Positions 43,615 to 61,059 are shown, counted from the stretch's first letter. The stretch: DNA of 64,000 nt from Blasia pusilla (GCA_050084515.1 CM114272.1:26412001-26476000), one strand, 5' to 3'. Notes: generated by a model from the sequence alone, not told the origin. Made by a program: numbers and translations.

Positions 43615-43990
43615 AATTATGTTACGTACAATAAACTTCAATGAATTTACGGGTGTAAAGCATAGGGTTACATACAATTTAATTTTTTTCTGGATGTGAT
43701 TTTTTTCCCAATGATTACATGTTAAGTAGACACATGTTTGTAAATCAAAAGGCACACTCTCATAATAATAGAGATAAGGTACTTGTGTTACACAAGAAAT
43801 AAAAAAAAATGTTTGAAGAGATAGTGCCTAGCCCTTCAAGGAAAGAGATTCGTGATGCTCCACATGAATTTTTTTAATTTTTTTTTCTGCCCATAGCATG
43901 TGAAATATTTTTTGTTGAATTGCCATGTGTCAAATAGAGAGGTGTTTGTAAATCAAGAAGGCACTCTCCCATAATAATATAGATAAAGGA
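43615..43990. mobile_element. Two adjacent short-element copies (GGCACTCTCCAATAATA family)
   Basis: The first copy ends ATCAAAAGGCACACTCTCATAATAATAGAGATA at 43748-43777. The second ends AATCAAGAAGGCACTCTCCCATAATAATATAGATA at 43952-43984. Both contain CATGTTTGTAAATC or GTGTTTGTAAATC just before the end and AATTATGTTACGTACAATAA-like internal sequence, as at 14700 and 15760. No coding capacity. Confidence 0.6.
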
Positions 43991-45930
43991 GCGGGGCATA
44001 GAGAGCCAAAAACCAATTGCCGAAACCGACCCTGAAAAGAAAAAAGAGGTCTTCCCCTATCGACCAAACTCATTTTGTGATTGGAGACCCAATCAGATTA
44101 TAGATTTTCATAGGTAGTGGAAGTCATTACATCCATTCCTTCTACCCTCCATCGAAAACCCATTCTTTTTAACTATTAAATTTGAGTTGAGTTGGTAAAG
44201 GTTCTATGATAAAATAATAGAACTAATTTTTCTGATTATATTTTTATTTTATGTTACTATGCATATAAGGTTGCTGATAATAATCTAAATTTATTTATTT
44301 TTTCAAAATTTCTTCAAATGATGACAGTTTGAACGTTCATCACGTATCTTTAAAAAGACAGGAATATATGACATGTAACATGTATGTCTATTATCTACAA
44401 TACGTTGAATAAATTAAATAGGGCATTTAGGGTTACAACCTTATAGGGATTGTGCATCGCATGGTTCCTCGCTGGTCCTTAATAGTGCATACAAGTATGA
44501 AGATGCTCTTTTACACATCTTCCTTTTTAGAAGGATCGACATCAACAATTGAGCGAGCGTTTGAATTGGTTGATATGGAGTTTAATATTATTATCTGCTT
44601 GTTGGTACAAATTATTTTTTTTGAAAAAATAATTTCATTAAGGTCTCAACGGAAGGCTTGAACAGATGAAATAAAATTTAAATCTTAAAAAAAATAAGCA
44701 CATATAAAAAAATTTGGACATAATTTGATTATAACTGACGTAGCTCGAGTGTTAGATTCTCTTTTCGTGCATAGTGGGTTTCAAAAAATGAAGTGCCTAG
44801 GGGATGGAGATGAAATTTATTCTCCCAAAGATAGAGAGGGAGAGAGAGATAAGAATAATTTTTCAAACACATTTTCACAAGTTTTTTCTTAAAGTGCTTA
44901 TATACCAGCCAAGTTACAACCTCATCTTAGGGGCCCAAAACTTATTCATGCATTCTCCTTGCTCCATTTCTTAACACCTTGCATGCCATTTAATCTATAG
45001 GACACTTACTCACCAATGATCCATTTTATAGTTTTCACATTGTGCTTCTTCACTCTCATCACTCATCGCACAAGTGCTACTATTGATGGAGATTAAATGA
45101 TATTAGTGTGATTTGAGCGATCTTTTGAACATTCCCATGGTCGATGGAAAGAATTTCACAAAGAAAAAAAGAACCTATATGAATGAAGAAGTCTGAAGAT
45201 ATGCATTGTTGCATAATCCAACTCGATGATAAGAATGAATGAGTTGTTGAATTTGCTTGACAACATGTGGAGTAGGGGATGGGGATTTTATTGTCTAACC
45301 AAGCTCGTAAATGAAGATTTAAATAGACTTTAAGATTGAGAGGAACTTTTGAAACTTTAGAAGCTATGGAAAAAGTGTTGGAGGTAGGATTGGAATCTGT
45401 AATATCGATCCCACCTCAAGTGGGACATAATCTTAAGAGCTAATAGACCAATCCTATGTGATTCTCCACAATTATATATAAGTGGCATAAGAGGGGGGAG
45501 CGAGCATCCTGAATTTTTTTTTTTTTTGATCATTATGATGGAAACCATTTCTTGATCAATAGTGGTTTCCCTCAACTTAAATTTAGACTCTACCATCATT
45601 GGATTAGAATTGAGAAATCTAGAATTATGATTTTCCATATTTGTGTCAATATTGCATGATAAGTACCTTCCACCTTTTGTTTTCTAGAAAAGAAAAGAAG
45701 GATATTAGAACGGTTGAAACTAGAATAACTTTAAATTGATTCACTATATTCAGTTTGATCTATTACAAACTATGCAATAGATGAAGAAGATGATTCAAGA
45801 ACCTAAAACTTTTCATAATCATATATGCCTTATTTTTCAACTTCATCTATAATTCTTTCAAAATTATTTTTCAATATTTTTATCTCACATGCATTTATTT
45901 TTCAATAGTTACACATTTTCCACATCTAGA
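43991..45930. other. AT-rich stretch without a supported gene
   Basis: Long AT-rich sequence with homopolymer runs and no frame over 93 codons. The frame 45638-45357 has no recognisable motif. No transposon terminus identified. Confidence 0.5.
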
Positions 45931-45934
45931 TTAT

Positions 45935-46085
45935 CATTGGAGAGTGCCTTCTTGATTTACAAACACATGTTTGCTAGACATTTGACAACATGGGATAACG
46001 AGAAAAAAGATTAAAATTTATGTGCAATATAATTAATCTCTTCACTAGTGTTAATAGGATATGAAACATGACACCTAAGACCTTG
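45935..46085. mobile_element. Short-element copy, inverted orientation
   Basis: It begins AGATTATCATTGGAGAGTGCCTTCTTGATTTACAAACACATG at 45940 and continues with GTGCAATATAATTAATCTCTTCACTAGTG, the reverse complement of the internal sequence of the copies at 14650 and 43620. Confidence 0.6.
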
Positions 46086-46095
46086 CCACTTTTAT

Positions 46096-46760
46096 TTTGA
46101 CTAGTTAGCATTCCCGTGCTTGCGCACAAAATTGAGTTTTTTTTAATTAGTAAGCTAACTTGTGCCCGAAAATGAATTTCCTTGTAATTTAGAAATATTT
46201 TTTATTTCAAAATTTAAGTATAATCTCCATTTTATTAAATCTTGAAGGAGTGATAGCGTTTCACTTTTAAATAATACCCAACTCTTGTAAATAATTTCAC
46301 TCATCCATAACCATTTTCAAGGGATCGTCAGGGTTACATTAATTCGTTAGGGGGCCCCTTAAACATATTCCTCCCATTTCTACTCTTCCCTTTCCACTTT
46401 TCCTACAAAGATAACATCCACTAACTAAATTATAAGTTAATTTTAACTAACTAAATCATTTCCCTTTTCTATTCCAATTCATTTTCCTTTCCCAAACTAT
46501 GAAATATGAATTAACATGATTATTTTAAAGAATAATCAGAATTTTCATTTCAAAATTTAAATATAATTTTTATTTTCTGAAATCTCATAAGAATAATAAA
46601 ATTTGGCTCTTCTAAATAATTCCACTCCTCAGTTAAAATTTAGATAATATTCCACTCCCGTCAATGATTCCACCCTTCCATAAAACTTAGAAAATACTTA
46701 TTCCATTTCCATTACAATGCATTTTCCCTTCCTATCAAATATTAGTCAAAGAATAAAATT
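46096..46760 (-). mobile_element. Non-autonomous Helitron remnant, inverted
   Basis: Read on the minus strand it is homologous to 21480-21945 (GTTAGTGGATGTTATC, GGGAGGAATATGTTTAAGG). It ends near 46100 in GTGCGCAAGCACGGGAATGCTAACTAG (plus-strand CTAGTTAGCATTCCCGTGC), a GC-rich hairpin then CTAG. The 5' end was not defined. A nearly identical AT-rich block continues past 46500, so two copies may be nested. Confidence 0.6.
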
Positions 46761-47004
46761 ATATTCTTTGGGTATTTTTTAAAATTTATTTTTATTTCTT
46801 ATGTAAAGTTTTGATAATACTTTATAATAGAAATTATTATTTAGATTATAATTTTTAAATTAGAATAAGTATTTTTATTCCATTTAATTTCATTTTTCTA
46901 CCTTTCTTGTAAGGTCCAAGAAAAAACCTCTACCCATCTACCCATGTTACCTATTTTGTCATATTATCTTACTACTTTATCGTATTGTATATATGGGTTT
47001 ATCC

Positions 47005-47270
47005 ATTATCTATATCATTATTATGAAAAGAGGATTTGATTTTCGCTTTCTAATCCGGTGTTAACCAGGTATGCGGGTTTAATAAGTGTGCCCTTTCACC
47101 CACTTTTCTTTTTCAAGGCTGGTTGTGGACCATGAATACTTGACTCATTGGATCCTCTCTTGTTTTTCGGATGGGTTTTCCATCCGAACAACAAGAGAGG
47201 ATTTATTGATTGAGGTTCATCGTTTTCTCGTCTTTACCCGTGCATAACTCTAGCAATATACTAGTAATAT
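47005..47270 (+). mobile_element. Small Helitron-like element
   Basis: A candidate 5' end is TCTATATCATTATTATGAAAAGAGGA, starting near 47018 and similar to the common plant Helitron 5' terminus. A candidate 3' end is TTTACCCGTGCATAACTCTAG near 47237-47257, which has the CCCGTGCATA half of the hairpin but not a perfect second half. An internal inverted GGATCCTCTCTTGT...ACAAGAGAGGATTT pair lies at 47150-47203. Confidence 0.45.
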
Positions 47271-47762
47271 AGATGGTAGATCCGGGTAAGTGCCATCACA
47301 CTCCCTTTCTTTTTTAACAGAGTATGGTTCGAACTTAGAAAAGAGTTTTCTTCTATTTGCCATTTTTTTTTTTTAGTTTTCTACCTATGCACGGGCAGTC
47401 TATATTATTAAAAGAGCCCCTTCCTCCCAGGTGCATTTTAGCCTTTTTTCCCTTATGACACGTGTCCTGTTTAACAGGAGCTAACAAGAGGAACTAAGAG
47501 CTAGCAAGAATGGTTAAGGGGACGGGGACCCGCTTCTAGTAATATAGGTTAGCTTTCAATGGTAGATCCGGGTAAGTGCTACCACACTCCCTTCCTTTTT
47601 GTTTCTTTTATTTTTAATAGAGTATGATTTGACCCTCATACCGAGTTTTCTTCTATTTGCCACTTTTATTTTGATTAGCTTTCATTGGTAGATCCGGGTA
47701 AGTGCTACCACACTCCCTTCCTTTTTGTTTCTTTTATTTTTAATAAAGTATCATTCTTCTAC
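47271..47762. repeat. Three copies of a roughly 100-bp repeat, one separated by a Helitron
   Basis: Units share GGTAGATCCGGGTAAGTG, CACACTCCCTTCCTTTTT and AGAGTATGATT. They start at about 47276, 47561 and 47686. The second and third are tandem with TTCTTCTATTTGCCA between them. The first is separated from the second by the insertion at 47400-47545. Confidence 0.8.
47402..47543 (+). mobile_element. Short non-autonomous Helitron (about 140 bp)
   Basis: It begins TCTATATTATTAAAAGAG at 47402 (classic plant Helitron 5' terminus) and ends GGGGACCCGCTTCTAG at about 47542, followed by T. A short GC-rich GGGGACGGGGACCC precedes CTAG but makes only a weak stem. The base before TC is G rather than the usual A. 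No coding capacity. Confidence 0.55.
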
Positions 47763-49263
47763 TTAATAGCGACCTTACAGGACCTTTTCAACTCAGTCTG
47801 AACTGAGTAGCACTAGTGTGACAGACGTTCTTTCACGTGTTCTGGTTCGCGCGCCGTACACAGAGTCGGGCAAGCGGAAAGCGAACAAGGGCCAAAAGCT
47901 GAACGACTGCTGAAGTCTGCAGGGAATCAGGGAGTTTTTGGAGTTCTACGTTTCCTTTCTAAGAAAGGGTGGTGCAAGAAATCTTTGCGGTTCATACACA
48001 ATACAGAGGTTGATGTGGTTGATTCCGAGAAGAGATTCGGTTTTCAAGGTTTGTGATCTTCTCGTGGACGATATAGCAAGGGTGTCTGTTTGACGCGGAG
48101 ACTTGGACGGTGTGTCATTGCTCCGGCGCAAGTCAACCAATTGTAATTAGCGTTTAGTTTCGTCTACATCCTCAGAGGTATGGCAGCGGAGGTCTTCTTT
48201 TTAAGAGTTTGCAATGGTTTGCGGTTTTTTTCTGGTTAATTCACCCTTGAGTTTCTCGTGTGATGAGACGGGTGAGAACCGTTCCCGGCACCGATTAAGA
48301 TGTGCGGGGAATCAAACGAGCGGCGCCATGCAAAGCGACTGACACTGTTCAAGCAGGGCACGATGATTGATGGATAGTGGATTTGACAGGGGGGGAGTAC
48401 AAAGCTGACATAGGTGAAATGCTGTAATATCGAGGATGAAAGAGACCTATGTCTCATGCCTGGCCTCTCCTGCGACAAGTTTTTCTTCTTTGCGTGTGGG
48501 AGGACGGAACCCGATCGAATTAATCATTGCGCAAATCTTATGGGAATTAATCACTGCGCAAATCTTATGGCTGCTGCTCCTTCCACTTCTTACCACTTTC
48601 CACGTCGATTTTGGTCCGGCAATAGAAGTTCAGTAAAGGATTCAATCGTCAATTTTCTGATTTTGAAGACAAAGAGATGTGAGACTCATGCGTGATCTCT
48701 CCAGCGTGACCTCTTCTTCTTCCCGTTTTTCGAGAATGACGGCCCCGATAGAATCAATCACCACTCAAATCTCATGACAACTCCTGGCACTTCATACCAT
48801 TTAATTTCAAGTTCGGCCCGGCGATAGAACTCTTCTGTAAATGACTCGGGCCTTCAAATTGCGGAGAGAGTTAGTTCGCAAGTCGGATTATTCCAAGGAT
48901 TTCGTTCTCCAAAGGCCTAGCTGGTACGCGAAAGTATGGAAAATGAAAGCCGTTCTATTTATCAACAGCGGTCATCCCGCGTTTTAGAAAACATTGGACG
49001 TAGCGTCCGGTTGTCCTGTCGCTTCATGGCCAATATACTTCATCCCCGTACGCAGTCACTCGATCTTCCCTGTCAACCGAACCTCTTAAGATTGACGCGT
49101 GGGCTGAATGAAGGCTGTCTTGAATACCCGTTCTCCTCTATGGTAGTCTCCTTGAATGTGAAGGCTTTACTAAAGCAACTACGACCTTCGCCCAAGAGTC
49201 GTTTGCCAGAAATTTCCGTAGTACACACGTGTATGTATGTTGTGCATGTGAAAGCGTGCGAGG
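47763..49263. other. Intergenic, host-like composition; tandem duplication
   Basis: No gene supported. Units at about 48440-48640 and 48680-48845 align (CTCATGCGTGATCTCTCC-like, CCCGATAGAATCAATCA, CGGCAATAGAAGTTC or CGGCGATAGAACTC), a roughly 220-bp tandem duplication. Inside the first unit a 27-bp segment beginning GAATTAATCATTGCGCAAAT is itself duplicated (48517-48543, 48544-48570). A minus-strand frame at 48140-47946 is unrecognised. Confidence 0.5.
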
Positions 49264-52200
49264 CTACTCGTCCTTCATACTCAAGAAGAAGTCGAGAATG
49301 AGCTTATTCACTCGCTCGTGCTGCTCCTGCTGCATGAAGTGGCTCGCAGGTACTGTAAATCTACCTGTGAAATTTAGGGCGATGGCGTAGTTATCTTCGG
49401 CAACGAGCTTGACCAGCTCGTCCTCACTGAATAAGGCGGACAAGCTCAAGCCCAGCTCTGCGTCGATCACTAGTGCATGAGGCTCGACAATCTTGCTTGC
49501 GAACGGTGACCACAGCTCCCAACTCCTGCAAGGTCAATGCATTACCGATTAGCAGCCGCATGAATGGAACGCAAGGCCAGCTTCATTTCGATGACTTTGA
49601 GAATGATGTGCTCTGACGAACGTGTCAATAGATCCTGGGTTTCATCAGAAATCCTGGAGTACTATAGGCACGTTCGAGCACTTGATACTTTCATGTAAAA
49701 AACTTTCAGGACTGAGTTCTTGGAGGTGCACAGGTCATGAGTGAACATGTGCTTCCATGACCTGTGATAGATCAGTCTGCATCGGAAAGTGGACCAACAC
49801 ACCTAAAAGTGGACTGCCCCGTGAAATCTCCATCCCCACCTCGATGTGCACTGATACACTGGTCACCTGTAAACATGCGAATATTTTTAACAGACTCCAT
49901 AGACCTGAGATGCAGTGTTTACTACTTGCGTCCTGATAGCCATTGTTTCCTATGAGGATCTCTACCAAAGTGCTGATAAGCTCATAGTTGATGGAGGAAC
50001 TAGTCATCAGAATGAATGTGGAGAGAAAAAACCTTTTGAAGTTGGGATAGTAGTCGAGAGCACCCCTAAAGCCTGTCTTGTCAAACATCTGTGCGTAGAA
50101 CTCGAGGTCTTTCTCAGTGATCCACTCCGGAAATGATCGTTTAGCCTCTTCCTCGTCGCTGTACACCTTGGGAATGCCAAATTTCGGGTCCTCCGTGAAC
50201 CACCTCGTGAAGAAAGCCTTCAAAAGATAGGCCGTCTTTTCCTTTCCGAGCAAGGCCTCTGCTTTGCTGGGATCCTGCAGTTCATGCACAAGGTTAAGAA
50301 TACTTACTCGATTCTTTTTCACCATGCCAGTCTCGTACGCTGTTGATGTCAGTCGACACCGCATCGAGAGCTCTAAGTCAGAGTCCTAGAAAAGTGCAGA
50401 AGAAGCAGATATGCACTACACAGAGTGAACTCTCGTCCAGTGTTCAAGTGCACAAGAAGCGGAGATCCAGGGTTTCTAGATTCGAGAGATACACAGATGA
50501 CGAAATTGAAGAATTCCAGGTATGAGGTTTCTCTGATAATTTCTTTTCATATTTATTTTTATCCGACGACAAACTAGGGTCATGCCATTGAGAAATTCCA
50601 TTCCTTATATTTATCATCTGACAATTCCTGGAGAGGAGCATATCGCTCTGTGACGGAATCATGCATCATGAACATACTGTTGCGATGGGCAAACGTTTAA
50701 TAAACGTTTCGTTCGTACACATGTGCTACTGACTGCCATCGCTGTCGGAACTCGTCCTGATTAGAAAGTGCCTGAAAGCGGTGCATGGAGAGGAGCAAGG
50801 GAAGAGGAAGAACGTATTATACGAGAAGAGGGGAATCCCTAAATGACGTAAGTGATAAACAAACAACGTGTAACCAGGTGGAGAGGGTACAGGTTTCAGC
50901 CAAGAAGCTCTTCACAACGCAATGGTCTATCTTGCCTGCTTTCTGACCTCAACAAACTCTAATAATCCTTGCAGCTCGTTTTGGATTTGAATCCACCTTA
51001 CAGGACTTGGAGAACAGGTCAGGTGACAACAGCCTAGTAGTCTTGTTCTTGCCCTGGTTGGACTGTGCTTGTGACTGGGATGAAGAGGGTACCATATAAG
51101 AGGGGGGAGACTGTTACGTAAAGTGAGGGCTTACGATACAATGTTTGTGCAGTGTTTCCATGCGTCTTCCGAGAAACTCCTTATTACACAATCTACCTTT
51201 TCGACTTTGGCGAACAAACATTTCTCACCAGTGGTAGCAGCTCTGACCAGTGAATCTATGCTACGGTTCAGCTCTGGTTATACCAGCGTAACCTTAGCAG
51301 AGTAAGTTGGTTCTCTCTTCGCTGTAAACCTCATGCAAGTCACACAGATTTTACTCATAATGTAGTGCCTATTGTAGCCTTGCGCTAGGATGGGTGCAGA
51401 GGGAGGAAGAAGTGGTTGCCTGACTCCGACACCGCGCGCATCAACTGAGATGTTTCATTGATTTGATTTAATTCGATTTTGTAGTTCACTGGAAGAGAGG
51501 AATGGACCTGGAAAACGTATGTCTTGTCACCGAAGACGCGACAAGCTCTCTCTGGGAGCTCTCCATATCTTGACGAGCGAGTAATCAAAGCGGAGCCGAG
51601 ACTAACGAGACCTCTGACAAGATCAGGTCTCATACGAGCCACCTCCCATACGAATTGAGTACCCCAATCGTGCCCCACCAATAGCACCTGCATTCCAACG
51701 ACGCGGTGCATCAAAGTTATCCATACTTTTCCCAACAAGTCACATCAAGTTCAGAGCCTCGCGACAGGTCTTGGAGGTGTTTCCAAGTTCCAAACCTGCC
51801 TGCCACGCGAAGGTACGTACATCGAGCAGTGTGCACACCTACTCTGAGCTAACATCTACAGAAGGGTAGACACAGTTCTGACAAAGTGATTTTTACCACA
51901 CCCTTGCGCTACGGTAACTGGGCAGAAGGTTTAACGGAAGAAAGTATTGTCTGAGGGATGGACACTCGTAAAATGTGAATGTGAGTGCGAACCAAATACA
52001 GTGTTATTTCCGAGAGCTCCGGAGCGTCAGCCAAAGAATTCAAACACAGAATTCTGTGGTGTTTAATTGCTCTATCTGAGGAAATTTTCTTGCATGAGAT
52101 CAGGTAGGTCGGGAACTGGAGTCTGGGTCTCATCCTCTTCTAGATTGTCTCTGTCATTATCTTCTAGATCTAGCAGATCGTTGATTGTCTCACTACCCTC

Positions 52201-53076
52201 CAATATACTTTCGGGGTTCAGTGGATTCTCATCTAGGAGAAAATCCCCCATAGCCATGTCTATAGGTTGAACGCAACGGCTCAGGGAAAGCCATTGAGAA
52301 GCGAAAGGTATGAATTTTCCGAATTTCAATATTTCTGTGCTGCTGCAGGATTTTTCCATCTGTCTGGGGTAATCTTTTTGGAGCTCTGTCATCCTTGATT
52401 CCGCCTATTTCATCTTCCCCTGAGCTCCTGTTATCTGCATCTAGGCTGTCGGGTAGTGATGGGAAGGCATTTGCTGAGCTTCCTGCACTTCAACTCGGCT
52501 ATGTCTCATCTTATCTCACACTAACCTAAGCTGTCCGTCATGAAAGTGAGATCATACTGCCAAACACTTTCAGCTCGAACGCTTGTGTAGAGATTTCAGG
52601 CCGAAGAGAATGGACCTCTTTTACTTCAAGAGACTCGACCAGGCCAACAAGGTGGCCAACGATGTCGAGCAGTGTGTACTTCTCAACAGATTCAGGGATG
52701 TCCGAATCACCATATCCCCGAAGGTCTGGAACAACGACATGAAATCCGGCCGCAGCTAACGCAGGAATTTGATACCGGAAGCCGTACCAAAAATCAGGAA
52801 ATCCATGCAGCAACAACACCGTGGGCCCTGCAGTTTCACCACCCCGCCCCGTCCAAACTCAGCATCATCACCTAAGCCATCTCTACTTCATGAAACCGAC
52901 TCCGAATCCAAACACCGCGGTCAGATAGATTATCAGCAGGAAGAGGCTTAAAATTATGTCACCGTATGGAAAGCGAAACTCTTGCCTGCTCCCATTTCCA
53001 CATAATGCAATTTGACATCGTTAGTGACGACAAACTTGTGGGTGATGTCCTTTAGAGTGGTGGTTAACGCCGACTT
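49264..53076 (-). CDS. Epoxide-hydrolase-like paralogue B (5 exons, about 328 codons, no homologous start)
   Basis: Exons (minus): 53076-52986, 52827-52616, 51687-51508, 50274-50033 and 49525-49264. All have the same phases as hydrolase A, all are open, and intron 1 again uses a GC donor (GCAG|GCAAGA). Introns are 158, 928, 1233 and 507 bp. Visible motifs: LLHGFPDFWYG, GHDWG (nucleophile), GALDYY, and the catalytic histidine in ASHFMQQE. Two oddities. The codon aligned with the start ATG of A is AAG (53076-53074) with a stop four codons before the preceding glutamate, so translation needs an upstream exon or a different start. Also, the C-terminal acid position reads in DAELGLSLS, without the aspartate expected after the strand. 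Either a spliced 5' exon is unseen or the gene is newly decaying. Confidence 0.78.
52072..52392 (-). CDS. Acidic open frame inside intron 2 of hydrolase B
   Basis: A 106-codon frame on the same strand as the host gene, ending in a strongly acidic stretch (INDLLDLEDNDRDNLEEDE). The start is uncertain. The family is not recognised. It could be an exon of an alternative transcript, a captured gene piece or a transposon remnant. Intron 2 of hydrolase A has no counterpart. Confidence 0.3.
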   Translation of the reverse strand: MTELQKDYPRQMEKSCSSTEILKFGKFIPFASQWLSLSRCVQPIDMAMGDFLLDENPLNPESILEGSETINDLLDLEDNDRDNLEEDETQTPVPDLPDLMQENFLR

Positions 53077-58460
<5,384 letters not shown>

Positions 58461-58464
58461 CCAA

Positions 58465-58562
58465 CCTTATCCGACATCTCACGACGAAGTCACACCCGAA
58501 CAGCCCGCAGACCCTCTATGTCGTCGACACGGGAGAACTCTACTTGTCGGCTAACTAAGATG
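58465..58562 (-). repeat. Small gypsy LTR fragment
   Basis: It aligns with the reverse complement of 11985-12080: GACCCTCTATGTCGTC, GAGAACTCTAC or AGAACTCTAC, and TCGGCTAACTAAGATGTGA. It is closer to the plus-strand copy at 12 kb than to the LTR at 26 kb. Boundaries outside this block are unclear. Confidence 0.72.
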
Positions 58563-59500
58563 TGAAACCTTTATTTGGGATAAAAGTAAGGGTAACTAAC
58601 CTCAAGTCCACCACAAGCCTAAATGAAGTGCAATGGATTTATTTTATAAATGTCTTGTAATGTTAACTTTGACAAAGCTCTTATTTTAATATAAACAAGT
58701 TACAATTCCATGTAGTTCAATGATTTGATTTCAATTAGGACAAATTCAAACACTCCATTGTCAAATTGATTATGGACCTTTCTTGATAAGATCTCAAGAC
58801 TTTATTCATTCAATTGCACACACCAGCGCTAACCTTGGAAGTAAGTCATTTTTTTCATATTTTTAGGTAGGATATGGTTTGCAACGCACCTTGAGGATAG
58901 TCGTCTTACTCCATCTGGATGAGCGAGAGGAGGAGGTAGGTCCACAATTAGGACAAAGCTCCCTGGGGGGAGGTATGCATCTTGGTCCTTGCGAGAATCG
59001 GCACCATCCAAACGGGGAGAGAAACGCCGAGCAACAGAGCCTCAGAGAAGAGAGATCCACACACACCACATAGGGGATGGAGAGGATCAGGTACACGTTC
59101 ACTTTGGCCGTGTTCATTTCCAGCCATTCCACGAACAAGAAAGCGGACAGTTCATCCAGTAGGTTTTTTCCCTGATCGGCTACACACTTTGGATCACTTG
59201 ACTCCTGATGCTGTGAACTTTGCTTGAAAGTCCGGACCTTTGCAAACGCTCGCAAGTTTGGGAGTGAATAGAAGCGCAAAGTTGAAGACAAAGGCCCGTG
59301 CATGCACTTTGTACATCGAACCTATTTCGAAGTCATGATGACAGTGGATACAAGTGCGTTCCATGCCAAAGAAGATCACTTGGGATGTTATGCAATTGTC
59401 TGGGAAGAGGTTCAGGGATGAAATGGGAGAAATCCCAACTGAAGTAAAGCCCAATGTCACTTCCGATGCCGAACCATGGAACTCAGCTGGGAGAGTCCAC
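58563..59500. other. No supported gene
   Basis: Starts AT-rich, then becomes balanced from 58860. Minus-strand frame 59303-58863 (146 codons) and 59676-59194 (160 codons) are the longest in the area. The second runs into the tandem array and its length is partly explained by the repeats. No motif recognised. Confidence 0.4.
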
Positions 59501-59559
59501 AGTGAAGGAAGATTTTCTGAAGCTCTTGAGAACAACTTCTTCAAATTGTGAGATCTGAG

Positions 59560-60115
59560 GAGTAGACATCGAAAGCCAATGGAATTCTCTCTGAGAGGCC
59601 CTTCAATGATATGGAGAGTGTGTTTAGAGCTGAGTTGAGAGGAGCACAAAGTGAAATACGATATAATTTCTCTCAAGTGCAGAAGGTTCTCACATAATCA
59701 AGCCCTCCAATGAAGTGGAGCGTGGGTTTAGTGATGAGATGAGAGGAGCACAAACTGAAATACAACGTAATTTCTCTCTAGCGCAGAAGGATCGGAGAGG
59801 CTTAAGCCCACCAATGAAGCGGAGAATGGGTTTAGTGGTGAGATGAGAGCAGTACCAACTGAAATTCCACAAAATTTCTCTCCATCGCAGAAGGTTCTCA
59901 GAGAATCAATCACTTTGATGAAATGAAATGAGTATGGCTTCAGTGCTGAGATGGGAAAAATAAAAACCAAAAAACCAAAGAAATATCTCTCGAGCGCAGA
60001 GGGGTCTAAGAGAATCAAGCCCTTCAAAATAAAACAAAGTGTGGCTTCACTACTGAGATGAGAGGAGTACAAACTGAAATGCAATGGAATTTCTCATAGC
60101 CTGCATCCCTTCAGT
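59560..60115. repeat. Tandem array, period about 105 bp, five to six units
   Basis: Units share CCTCCAATGAAGTGGAG, GGGTTTAGTGATGAGATGAGA, GGAGCACAAACTGAAATAC and AATTTCTCTC...GCGCAGAAGGTTC. The AATTTCTC core recurs near 59580, 59670, 59768, 59873, 59980 and 60085. The minus strand is open through much of it, with repeated SALERN / SALERY and SPLNPFS / SALKPYS blocks. Confidence 0.85.
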
Positions 60116-61059
60116 AAAATGGAGTGTGGAGCTTCTATCTCAGAGGAAGCTGGCGGGTGCAAGGGGTTGGCTCCACGACCTCAAGAGAGTGAGGCCGAAC
60201 AAGCGAGAGCAAGACAAGGCCCGCCATCGCTCAGTGGAGCAGCAACTGCACCCACAACATGTATTTCACATGAACCCACATATATTTCACATAAACCTTA
60301 TATGGGGTGTTATAAGGGAGATTGCTACGGGGAGTGGCAACGGCGAAGAAGACCCATCTCTATAGTTGCCTTCATGATGGACATCGATTCGTTCCCCTAG
60401 CCATAGAGATGTATGGGGTTATGGGTAAGAGGTTTGAATCGTTCTTTATGGATTGCACTCATCATCTATAGTCGATAAATGGGTTATCCTTAGATATTGG
60501 GATTCTTTATTACATGCAACGTGTCTCCATAACTTTTCACCGTGCCCAAACTAATGGGCTCCTACCACGAGCTCAAGTTGTGGGAGATTTCAACGTTTGA
60601 AGCTCGGTTAGGAGTAATCATGTCTCTCTACATTTTGAATTTAGCCGATAGGGAAAATGCCCGCTTTTCTTTTTCTGGCCCAATTATAATCTTCTTCTAT
60701 TAGAGCATTTGAATCCCCCTCTTATGTACTCTCAATGGATTCCCCCATGGCCCCATTTCATGCAGGCTTTCTATTCCCCCTATACCATCTTGGCTATCAT
60801 ATGGTCTTTCCCTCCCCTATTGCCATTTGGAAGATTATCTACCTTACCAAACGAGTCTGAAAAAGTAAGTTTTCCAGTCGCTGCGTAGGCTTGTAAGACT
60901 TCGGTATGACCGTAAGTCCAGATGGCTTATGCGAAGAGGACACGAGCAATGGACAGGGGGCGGCTGTCAAAACCGCCAAGAACTCAGATGCAGCCCAGTG
61001 CGGTTTCTGGGGAGGATGAAGCAGTAGCACTCGGCGCGACGGCGACCCAACCAGATGGC
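60116..61059. other. No supported gene
   Basis: Balanced composition, but only short overlapping frames on both strands (for example 60084-60365 and 60119-60400 in different plus-strand frames). Repeated CACATGAACCCACATATATTTCAC-type sequence appears near 60270-60296. Confidence 0.4.

Noticed and set aside
47320-47330. GGTTCGAAC, considered as a tRNA T-arm
   Set aside because: No acceptor stem, D-arm or anticodon arm around it. No tRNA found anywhere in the window.
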